Source: Isochrysis galbana
Taxonomy: Eukaryota; Haptophyta; Isochrysidales; Isochrysidaceae
Direction of reading: 5' to 3'
Length of the DNA: 64,000 nucleotides
Assembly: GCA_018136815.1 (NCBI GenBank)
Contig: CM030934.1
Span: 7,338,977-7,402,976 of the forward strand
The notes under the pieces were generated by a model that saw only the letters and a program-made list of their open reading frames with translations, had not been told where the DNA came from and made no database searches. Shown here piece after piece: positions 11,401 to 22,456 of this stretch. The first letter of the stretch is position 1. Every line of letters begins with the position of its first letter. The position numbers were made by a program, and so were the translations under genes.

Positions 11401-14400
11401 TCTATTCAGTCCTCGACGGTGGGAGCCGCCTCGCCGGCTGAAGCCCCCGCCGAACGGCTATCTCGGAAGCCGGAGTCGACACTTGACCCGGGCTCCTGGA
11501 AACAGGTTTGCCCCGGAGATAGTCGCGACCCGACTCTCCGAAATTCGTGTACGTCTACAAGTTCTTCTATTACTCCGCACGCTATTAGGATGTTAGGGGC
11601 CGATTCTCGCTCGCTGCCCCTCTTGGAATCTATTTCTACGGATACTATGCTGTCTTCGGTTTCTTCAAATTCGCCTAGGTCTTTCGACGCATCTTCATCC
11701 CTGGATTCACCCCCCGACGGCCCTGCCCAAGGGGGTGGGCTAGGTGGATTCGACGCGTCTTCGGTCTCTTCGTTTCGTAAACAATCAGTTGTGAAGCCCT
11801 CGAGGGCTGTCGACTCGGTATCATCTTCTGCTCTAGGTTCTATGGATAGGTCCGACGTGGCCGCTGCCGCGTCCGAAAACGTTGTTGCTGCTTTACCTGT
11901 TTCTGCTCTTTCCCGGCGGGACCCCACTGGAGACCTCTCTCCCAAGGGCCATAGCCGGAGCCGCTCTGCGGACGAATCGTCGTTGTCTACCGTAGGTTCT
12001 CGTGCTGTTGAGGCGGAGACTAGTGTCTCCTCTTCACCTCTCTCCCCGGTTCGTTATATTTCTCCGTCGTCGTGTTCATTCTCTCGTCTCGAAGTTGCAC
12101 CCGTTCTCGTTTCTGATCTGGTTCCCGACCCGGAAGGGTCGGCTTCCGGAGTCAATGAAGATGAAGGTTCCAAGGGAGCTGCGGCTTTCCGCGCTCACGC
12201 CGTGGCCACCGCAGACTCGGGAGACGCAGGGGCCGTCGACTACGATCCCTCGTCGCGCACCATACGGACGCCGGCGTCTCCTCTTTCTCTCGGCTCTCCG
12301 GAGGATCCCCGTTCCAGGGATCGCCCGCCGGAGCCAACCCCCTTCAGGTCTAGCCCACCGAAACTCGAGGGCGACGACCTCCTTCCCCTGAATTCCGTTG
12401 CCGAGGCCATCCACCGGATCGCCGTGGTTGGTTGTTCCTCGGCCGCCAAGTCTACTGCAACTGCCCGCGCCCCTACGCGCGAGCTCCAAATGTTAGCCGC
12501 CTCCCGTGCCCGGGCTAGCGGTTCCTCCGTCATCTTGCCCCGCCATCTCGCCGAAGCTGCTCTAGCCGTGCGGCGGCCGCACGCGAGCACTCATTCATCA
12601 CCCTCTGCCGTACTGCCGACGCATTTTGACGAGCTTTGCGCTGAGTTAGCGGCGATCCACGACGCCGTGACGCTCGACGCGGCCGAGGGGATTCCTCCAC
12701 CCCGCGTTCTAGTCGTCGGTGAAGCTAGCGGGGTCGTGTCTTCGATGTTCCTACTCGCCGGAGCGCACGTCGCGACGTGCGATCTACGACCGTCGGAGAT
12801 CGACTACATTCCCCACTTCTGCGGAGATGCTCTTCACATTCAAAACCTCGGTTGGGACCTCGTGGTTGCGCATCCGCCGTGCACGTATTTGTCGGCGGTG
12901 AGTTGCCAGTGGCTCGATCGGGAGCCGGGACGACGCCAGGCTCTCGAATCCGCCGCTAGAGTCTTCCTCGCCATGGCAAGCGCCGACGCGCCTTTCGTTG
13001 CCGTCGAAAATCCTCGAATGCACGCGGAAGCCTCTGCCTTAGTCGGGGGGTTGCGACCGCGGCAGTTTGTGCAGCCGTGGCAGCACGGCACGGGCCATCA
13101 AAAAGCAACTGGCCTGTACCTGACGGCTTCACTCCCGTCCTTGCAGCCTTCGAAGATTGTCGAGGGACGTCTATCCGCTATGGCGGATCTATCGCCGTCG
13201 CCCCACCGTGGCGCCCTTCGCAGCCGCACCTATGTGGGCATTGCCGGTGCAATGGCGGCCCAGTGGATGCCGGTCTTGCGCCGTTATGCGCGCGAAGCCA
13301 AGGCGTCGCGTTCGCTCGACTTCACGGTGGACTGGGCAATTTCCCAAGCAGCTGCCAGCTTGAGAGAACGCCCTTCGCTTTGCTCGACCGGTTTCGAGCT
13401 GGCTGAGCCGAGGACGGCTCTGGCTCGTTTCATGGAGGGGAGAGGCGAAGCAGCTTCTAGCTCTCACCTCACGCCTCCCAGCGGTTCGCCAGTGTCTGAT
13501 TCGGTTGTCGTGATCCCGGACGCAGGCCCCGTTGCCGATGCTTCTCGCCTGCTTCATCAGGAGGACTCGGAAACAAACGTATCGCAAGACGAGGCCGAGG
13601 CGGAAGGAGACCGCTTCCTGCCGTGGGAGTGGCCCATAGAGGACCGCTCTACAACGCCAGGCCCTCCAAACACGGTGAAGAAGCGCCGCAGCAAGTGGCA
13701 GGTCTTCGACCGTGATGTAATTTCGGGGGTCCATCGGTGGCAGGATGTCACGCCTTCCATCGCCCAAGAAATCGCTGAGCAAGCGGCAGCTGCGGAGCCG
13801 TCGGAACCTCCCATCTTGTCTCGACTGGGCTCTCAAGGCATCAATGCACTATCTCCGAGCGCCTCCTTCACGGCTGGCGACGAGGGAGTGGCCGAACTGA
13901 CCAATTCGTTCGTAGCCGAAAGGCCACTCGAAACCTGGGATGCCGGGCCCGACTCGGGAGAAGATGACACGCCCGAGATGCCAGAACACCGGAGCATGCA
14001 GACCCTCGAGACCAAGCCCTCCGACGCCGCCGAAGGAGAGGATACTCCACGGGCACTGTATTGCGATGGGGCTACCGCTAGGGGCCTCAGTGCGGCCGGA
14101 TTTTCCGAGTTGTCGAAGCTTCCGAAGACAGACTTGCAGAAGTCCCTGGAGAAGGAATGGTCACGCCAAATGGATCAACCTCGGCATCCGACGGACCGTC
14201 GAGGGCTAGGCTATGATGGCGTGCCTAACCCCTCTAGTTCAGCAAAGGCATCCCCACGCTCCTCGATACCATTCGTGCCGCAGACGGTGGCCGCCGCTAT
14301 CGAGCGAGTGCCCCACGTCGATGAATCTTCTCCGTCCAGGCTAGCCTCCAATCCAACCACCCTGTCACCCGGAGCCGGAACCTCACTTCCGGTGGAATCT

Positions 14401-17400
14401 ATCGCGGACACTCCGCCGCCGCTCTACCCTCGTCACTGCCTCTATGTCCGCGATCTCGTGGTCTGCCGTGCCGATGGCGACCGCGCAGCTCAAGGGTTCG
14501 TTCTCCCGGACGTTGCCCTCACGGTGAACAGCACCCTGGCTGACACTGGAGCGGGCCCGTCAGTAATCACCACTGCTCTTCTCGATCGACTACCTGAAGA
14601 CGCTTGCGTCGAACGCGTATCGGACGCTACCGTCCCCAACCTACATGGGCCGGACGGCCTTCCTCTCATCACTAGGGGCCGGGCTAGCCTCGTCTTCTCC
14701 TTGTCCGGTCGCCTCTTCCGTCATTCGTTCGCGGTCATCGAAGGAAACGCGATGCTTCTGCTCGGGAACGATTTTTTGGCCGCCCACTCCGCTACCATTT
14801 CTCTCGACGCCGCGAGCTCGGAAGGAAGCCTCCGCCTCCGTCCGGCCTCTGGCGATTCAGAAGATTCTTCAAGAGTCCTTTCCGAATGTGTAGTCAGAGT
14901 TTCCACGGCGCCGCCCCCAGTCGCGGACGCCGGCTTCGTCGGAGCTATCTCGATGTCACCCGGTCAGCCGCTGACTGTCGACTTTCTGGAGAGGTCGACG
15001 GCAACACGAGAGATCCCGGCCGGATCGGAGGGTGAGGCTGCTGCTGATGCTAGACAGCCACTCTATACACCTCTCTTTGAGTCTGCCGACGAGTTTGCGG
15101 CCAAAGCTCCGGCGTCTACCTCGTCCGAATATCTTCTCTACACGGAGCAAGCGGTGACGATTCCTGCCTTCCACCGCGCAACCATCTGGGTCAGGGTTCC
15201 GCTAGCTCTCCGAGATCATTCGGACTGCGCGATGCTGGTCGACCGCCTACCAAATCGCGAGGCTCTCGATTCGTCTCCTCTCGTAATGCCCACGGTGGTC
15301 ACGCCCACGGAAGATCATCGCATCGCGGTGACGATCGTCCACACCGGGGTCAATGCGCTGACCCTGCCGTCTCTGCATCCGATAGCTTCGCTCCAGGTGC
15401 GTTTCAAGTTGCACCGGGGCTGGACTCCGACTGGAAGCGAGGGGGATGGTGACCCTGTCACCGCGCTGAGCGAGGAGCAACGATCTCTACTCGACTCAGC
15501 CACCATCGATCCAGACCGGCTTCTTTCCGACGATCAACGAGAAGAAGTACGCCAACTCTTGGCCCGGCGCATCAAAGCTTTCGCGTTGCACCCGGGGGCT
15601 CCAAACCATACGCACGTTCTCGAGGTGGAGTTGCCACTCAACCCCGGCGCTGTTCCTCACCGGCACGCTCCGTCTAGAGTGGGCCGCGCAGGCGAGCTCA
15701 TCATAGAAGAGGAGGTAGCCAAGATGGAAGCCGCCGGCATTATTCGCAAGTCAAATTCGGCTTGGGCTTCCCGAGTAGTCCTGGTCAGCAAGAAAGATGG
15801 CTCCGTTCGATTCTGCGTGGACTACCGCGACACGAACGCCAAGCTACGCGTCGAGGATAGCCCTCTACCCCTCATTGTGGAGGCTATCGATAGGCTAGCG
15901 TCCGGCCAAGGGCCGCTCAGTTCTCTCTTCTTATGTACTCTCGATTTAGCCTCTGGTTTTTGGGGCATCCCGATCAAAGAATCGCACAAACATATCACCG
16001 CTTTCACTACCCACCGCGGCAAATACGAGTTCAACTTTCTACCGTTCGGCATCCAATCAGGTCCCTCCTACATGTGCCGCTTGATGGACATCGTTCTCGG
16101 TGCGCTAGCGTGGGAGATCTGCATGCCTTACCTCGATGATGTAGGCATCTGGTCAACGGGCGTGGGTCCTTCCGAAGAGGCCAGGGCACAGGCTTCGTTC
16201 GAGCAAATGCTTCACCGGCTAGACCTCGTTCTCGAACGGCTAGAGTGGGCCGGTCTGACCTGCAAGATGTCCAAGTGTGTCTTCTTTGCCACCTCTACGG
16301 AGTACCTCGGTCACGTTGTCTCGAGGGAAGGTCTCAAGATGGACCCGAAGAAGGTCGCAGCTGTCGCCGACATCGACCCGTCATCCATCAACTCCTTGGA
16401 AGCGGTTCGATCTTTCCTCGGCCTTTGCTCCTACTATCGTCGATTCATTCGCCAATTCGCCGCTAAGGCTGCTCCTCTCACTGCCCTCACGCGGAAGGGC
16501 TGCGACGTGGCAAAGGAGTCCCAGTCCGAGGAGTGTCGCCGAGCTATCCAAGAGCTCAAGACAGCGATCACTTCGGAGCCCGTCTTGACTCCACCCAGGG
16601 ATGATCGGCCCTTCATCGTCAAGACCGATGGGGCTAGCAAGTTGGGCATCGCCGGCATCCTCTCGCAGCTAGGAGACGATAACCGTGAACGAGTCGTTGG
16701 GTATACGCTCGCAGTCTCACCTCGGCCGAACGCCATTGGACGGTGACCGAGATTGAGCTCTTGGCTGCCCTGGAATCAATCCGAAATTGGCGACCCTACC
16801 TTTGGGGGCGTCGGTTCAAGTTAGTCGTTGACCACTCTGCGCTGCGATGGCTGCATACCATGAAGGATCAAGTAGCCGGTGGGCCAGCCTCTCGGCTGAC
16901 TCGGTGGGCTCTCAAGTTGGCTGAGTACCGGTTCGATGTCGAACATAAACCAGGAGCTGTTCATCAGGATGCTGACGGGCTGTCCCGGCTAGCATCCCTG
17001 GAGCCGGAACACGAAGACGAACCACTCGCCGGCCCAGCGTCGTAGCGGTACGTGAGCCTGGCTCAGAGTCTCTAGCCGAGCATGAACGGTCTCATCCGGT
17101 GGCTGCCATCACGCGCTCCGTAGCTACGGCGCGAGGGCTTCAAGCTTTGGACCGATCTCGTCGTCGAGCCTCCGATTCCGGGCCCGCCATCCAGTCCAGT
17201 TATTTGGCCCCGGGTACGCCGACTTCCGAAGAGATGAGAGCGGCCCTGGCGGAAGATCCGTTCGTAGAGCCACTCCTAGGCTCAGGAGAGACGGTCAATC
17301 ACGAGCCATCAGGCCTAGGGTCGCCTCCGCCGGCCGCCGCCTCAGGCCCCATTGCCGACGATGATTCGTGTTCCAGTTCTGTCGCTCCCGCTCCCGTTCC

Positions 17401-19280
17401 GCTCAGCAATCCAAGATGTTTCGCCGTTTCGTCGTTCACGATGGGCTCGTCTACTATCGCACCGTCCTTGACTCCACCGACCCGGACTCGCTAGTGCTCT
17501 ATGTTCCGCCCTCTTGCGGTCTCGCTACCTTTTGCCTACCACGATCGCTCCGGTCACCTTGGAGTTTCTCGTATGTCCGGTCTTCTTCGTACTCGGGTAT
17601 ACTGGCCTGGCATGTCTTCCGACGTTGCATCCTACGTCCGGGAATGCCACGAGTGCACCCTCGCCAAGCCGCTACCTAGGGCTCTAGCGTCGCCCTCCGG
17701 TCTCTCCGTGGGTACCTACCCCTTTGATGTGGTCTACTGCGACGTGCTCTCACTGGCTCCCACTCACAACTTCGTGCCTGGAGTCTCGGGTTACGACAAG
17801 CTGGTCGTCTTCATCGACTCGCTCACTCGATGGATTGAGGCTGAGCCTTCGAATGGGGATCCTTCGTCGGAGGTGGCCTTGGACATGTTCATCCGCTTGA
17901 TTGTGACGCGTTATGGAGTCCCTAGGCAGCTTCGAACCGACGCCGGTTCGAATCTATGTTCGGTTCTTGTTTCGCGTATTCTGGAGCTCACCGGGACTGA
18001 TTTGTCGAGTACAGAGCCGTACCGACATGAAGGTGTAGGCTTCGTCGAACGCGCTCAGCAAACGCTCATTCGTTTGATGCGCGCCTCGAACGAGGGTGGC
18101 GGTCATTGGGTCGACCATTTGCCGTTCCTACTCCTCTCGTTGAGGGCTTCTTCCGGTCGTGTTACCTCCCGGTCTCCAGCGTCTTTGATCTTTGGGCGTG
18201 AGCTGCGTCTGCCCGCTCAACTCTCTGATCCGAAGTCTGTTTCGCCAACTGCTCTCGAGGCGGCGTCCGCCGACGTTCGCTCGTACGCATCCAGGCTCAA
18301 TGCGAGCCTCCGCCTCTCTTGGTCCAGCGCTCTCGAGGCTACCCTAGCCGCTCAGGCTGAGTCGTCCGTGACGCTACCATCAAGTCTCAAAGACCAGCGC
18401 GTTTCGAACCTGGGGATCGCGTCTGCATGCGATTACCAGGCCATGCCAACAAGTTGCAATTCATCTACTCGGGTCCCTACCGCGTCGTAGAGGCTCTGTC
18501 CGACACTAGGTACCGACTCCGTGATTTGGAGAACCGGTTAGTCAAGGAGGAGGTGCATATCTCGAACCTCCGGCCGTATCATACTTTCGTTGATGAAGAG
18601 CCGCTGGCTGACGACGAGTACATCGTTGAAAAGTTGCTCGATCGTCGTAGCCATGGCGATTCTATCGAGTACCTCGTGAAGTGGCGTGGCTATTCTATTC
18701 GAGAAGCCACCTGGGAGCCTCGTTCCGAGTTGCTCCGTCGTTGTTCTGATTTGCTTGATGATTATGATCGCTCCGTCGAAGAGACTTGTCCAGAAGATGT
18801 TGAGTCCCCGGAAGCAACTTCTTCGTCGGCCAGGGATACTCCTCTTCCTCCCGTTCTCGATGCGCCGTCTTCGCGCACTCGATCCAGGCTCCATTCTCGT
18901 TGATCCCATGTCTTGGGTAAGGGACCCGTCCCTCTAGGCTAGCCCCACGCCTCGGCTAGGGCTCCGAGTTCAAGAGCGAATCATGGAGGTGCTGAACGCG
19001 TGCTGCCTGCGCTCTACACCCGGCGCAACACCCGAGCAAAGCTCCTGTAAAAGGGAGAAGTGGGTGGGGCAGTGCGTACGAAAGAGGCCGCCGCGTTAAG
19101 CCGCCGATTTCGTGCTCGCTTTGGATCCAAAGGGTGTTCTTGTCTCCACGTTTCGCTCGCTATGTTCCGTTGCTTCTTGTTCCGATTCTGACCTCTGGTC
19201 AGCCCAAGTTCCAGGTTCCAGGTCTCTGTTTCCAGGTTCACCGCTCGACATCGGGAGACGTCTCGATCTTAGTCGGGGGG

Positions 19281-20390
19281 TGTCGCATTCATCCTAGATG
19301 ATGCGATTTCCAGGCTCTTGTTTCCAGGTCCTTCGCCGTGCGGCCACACGGTGAAGCTCAGGTACATCTAGGTTGGTAGGGTTCGTCCCTAGCGATCTAG
19401 AATTCGAGTTCTCGTTTCGTTCCTTCTAGCCTGTTTGTCAGGTCTAGATTCCAGGTTTCCTCCTTTCGGGTAATCTTTACCTAAAGGAGCCAGGTCGCCT
19501 GTTGCTCGCTGCGCGCTTGTCTCAGGCTCTCGAGTTACCTTGTGAAGGCTTGTTTAGCTTCTTGCAAGGCTTGTTGTTTCTTGTTGGGTTCCGGTTCTTT
19601 CTTGGGACCTGCTGACTTTCGTTGTTGTCCAGGCCTGTTCTTCGTAGGTTCTGCTTGGCCTGGTTAGGGTTTCGTTGAATCCCCGCGTTCGGCGTTTGGC
19701 GTTCGTCTTGGCGTTCGGAAATTTCCTCTCACATTCCCTAGGTCCGCTACCCTTGGCTTGTAGGTCCTTGCTTCTTTCTTCTCGGTCAAGGTTTTGGCGA
19801 GCGAGTCGGTTGCTCTATCCGCTCGAGATTTGAGGTTTAATTTGCCATCTCCCCTTGGAGACCGGTGTAGGTTCGCTTCCTAGGTGAGGGAATCTTTCCC
19901 CTTGATGCAAGTTACATGCAAGCCTTGGCCCCTTTGGTGTTTCTTCCCCTTGGTTGCTACTCAGGGTTGTTCGTTAGAAGCGTCTAGAAGGTTCACGCTC
20001 AACGGCAAGATTTATTCGTCGTGAAGACATCTCGTTGCGATCTGTATCCAAAGTGATCGCCGTGGTCGCGCGACAGGACGCTCCCCTTCGGACTCTCCGC
20101 TACGTGGGAAGTTACAACGGAGACACGCTCCGGCCGTCGCTGCGGAGTCTCTCTCTCTCTCGCTCTCTCTCTCCGTCTCTCGCGACGTGTTTGAGTTATC
20201 GGTGATTTGGGGTCGCGGTTGCTTGATAATTTGCTTGTTTGGGTGAATGATTCCGGTGTGTTCGTGAGTCGGTGTATCCTGTTGTTCTCAGCTTCGTTGT
20301 CCGTCGTTGTTCGCTGCGTCGCTGCACTCAAGCAGCTTAGGCTCCCTCCCTGAGGGAAGAGTTCTTTGTAGGTCTAACAATCTCTTACAA
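19281..20390 (+). repeat. 3' LTR of copy B (shared with a following copy)
   Basis: Starts TGTCGCATTC right after the GGGGGG polypurine tract and matches 7339-8450 at about 99%. Instead of ending in unique flanking DNA, the match continues into internal sequence (see 20391). Confidence 0.8.
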
Positions 20391-20613
20391 CCCATCACAC
20401 TAGGGCCGCTAGGAGCGCCTCGCCGCCCCACAGCCCTTCGTTCGCCGTTCGTTCCCCGTCCAGACACCCAAATGGGGTTGCCCGACCCAGTCCAGAATTT
20501 CATTCACCCGACTCCCGGTGGGGAGGAGGGCCAAAGCGCCGCGCTAGCCGCCGGTGCTGCTCGCGACGGAGTGGCTCAGAGCCCTCCGGCTCCGCTCGAC
20601 TCGACAGCTCGAT
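20391..20613 (+). mobile_element. start of a third copy of the same LTR element (partial)
   Basis: Bases following the second LTR match the untranslated leader and the beginning of gag of copy B (8455-8670) nearly perfectly, up to the gap at 20614. This means a tandem array of elements sharing an LTR, as produced by recombination between LTRs, or else a misjoined assembly at the gap. Confidence 0.75.
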
Positions 20614-20713
20614 NNNNNNNNNNNNNNNNNNNNNNNNNNNNNNNNNNNNNNNNNNNNNNNNNNNNNNNNNNNNNNNNNNNNNNNNNNNNNNNNNNNNNNN
20701 NNNNNNNNNNNNN
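20614..20713. other. assembly gap (100 N)
   Basis: A run of exactly 100 N that cuts the third LTR-element copy. Confidence 0.99.
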
Positions 20714-21240
20714 GCACCATTAAGAAACCACCCCATTAAGGAAAGTATAGAAGCAAATTGGCCGTCCATGAGCTAAGAAAGCTCTATGGCGCAAGAGCGT
20801 CCCCGCCATAGATAAGAAACTGGTGCGTAAGAAAATCCCTATGCGGTTGGTCCTGTCGGGTACTGGTTGGCGATCGGCGATCACTTCCACTTCTCGTCAC
20901 TCATCACTCACATCTTCACGCTCGCCCTTGTTTTCCAAGTGCAAAAATTGGCAACAACCTTGTTCTTCGCAACCTAAGCTCATCAGATAGCGTGGAAGAG
21001 AGGAGTTGGAAAGGTGATGAGGGGCGCCGCCGTAGCAAGAAACTAGGGGACAACAACAACAAGCGCCTGTCACCATCACAAGAAACCAGCACTCTAAGAA
21101 ACCTCTATACATATTGTAGCTCTCAGCAAACCGCGCAAGAAACCTAGCTTAAGAAACTCCTATGGTCGAGCGGCCGAGCGCTAAGGAAAGTATAGGTATA
21201 TAGAGGACAAAATTCTCTGTTTTCTTTATGGTGCGCCCCT
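20714..21240. repeat. segment with clustered AAGAAAC words and TAAGGAAAGTATAG at both ends
   Basis: No gene. About nine copies of AAGAAAC or a close variant, usually preceded by T or C, occur within 450 bases, all in the same orientation. The 14-base word TAAGGAAAGTATAG occurs near both ends (20737 and 21182) as a direct repeat. Such clustered short motifs resemble the subterminal repeats of some DNA transposons, but no inverted termini could be found; the gap removes the left side. Confidence 0.45.
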
Positions 21241-21677
21241 ACTGTAGTTCAAACTATAACAATAGTTTTGTGCCCTTTATTTTCTACATCCACATCCACA
21301 TATCCAAAGAAAAAAGTGCGTAAATCCAGACATGTTGGATGTTGGATGTTGGGATTCGAACCGGTACCGGTACCTGGTGCCGCGCAGTGCAACAAAAGAC
21401 AAAAGTGCCACCTGCACCTGGGCCGCGAGAGGCGTCTAGAGCGGCTCGCGGTGTGAATGACCGCCCCGCCTCCCCACCCCTCCGAGTGTACTTTACTTCC
21501 CGTCCAGAGTCCAGAGCTCGCGGGTCGCGCGGGGTGTGAACACACGCGGAGTGCGAGCCTCCCGCGTGGCGCTGGAGGGAGTTTTTTTGTAACTCGTGCT
21601 CCTCTTCAAAGGCGAGGGATAGAAGATATAGAGGAGAGAGAGGGGCAGCTCGCCGCGTGAGAGCAGCGACGGGGCCG

Positions 21678-22205
<528 letters not shown>

Positions 22206-22456
22206 CGCTCCCCACGTAAACCACAGTGAGGGGGTTCCGCTTTCCCATAATTCTGAACGGGTTTCTCTTCATCTGCTCTCTCGCTCTCTGTGCGGGCGAC
22301 GACCCCCTTCTTCCGCACGTCGGGGGGCGGGGGGAGGGGGAGGAAACAGAAGAAAAGGTCTCTTCTCTTATCTCTCTTTGGCTGGTGCTCCTCCGCTCAT
22401 CTCCCTCTTTCCCTCTTCCACTCTCTCCCTCTCTCCCCCCCGCCTCCCCCCGCACC

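Larger units (their letters stand above)
7339..20390 (+). mobile_element. Ty3/gypsy chromovirus-type LTR retrotransposon, copy B, with methyltransferase-like domain
   Basis: Order of parts: 5' LTR (7339 to about 8450), gag (from ATG 8536 to about 11250, ending in a Cys/His-rich stretch rather than a classic zinc knuckle), a Ser/Pro-rich spacer, a cytosine-methyltransferase-like domain (about 12680-13300), aspartic protease (DTGAGPSV near 14545), reverse transcriptase (YLDD near 16130), RNase H (about 16600-16950), integrase with an H-H-C-C zinc-binding end (about 17540-17670) and catalytic core, and a C-terminal chromodomain (about 18615-18790). A polypurine tract (GGGGGG) sits directly before the 3' LTR at 19281. 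The two LTRs differ at roughly ten places in 1.1 kb, so the insertion is young. It is close to whole, with about two to four breaks in pol; some may be frame changes the family tolerates. Chromodomain elements generally integrate into heterochromatin. Confidence 0.93.

Noticed and set aside
21339-21380. GGTTCGAATCCC on the minus strand, a tRNA B-box-like word
   Set aside because: The flanks do not form a T-stem or acceptor stem and no A box is in range.
22226-22456. N-terminal extension of the aromatic enzyme resembling a signal peptide (IILNGFLFICSLALCAG)
   Set aside because: The frame opens with GTG, not ATG, and there is no ATG before 22457; it lies in the leader.
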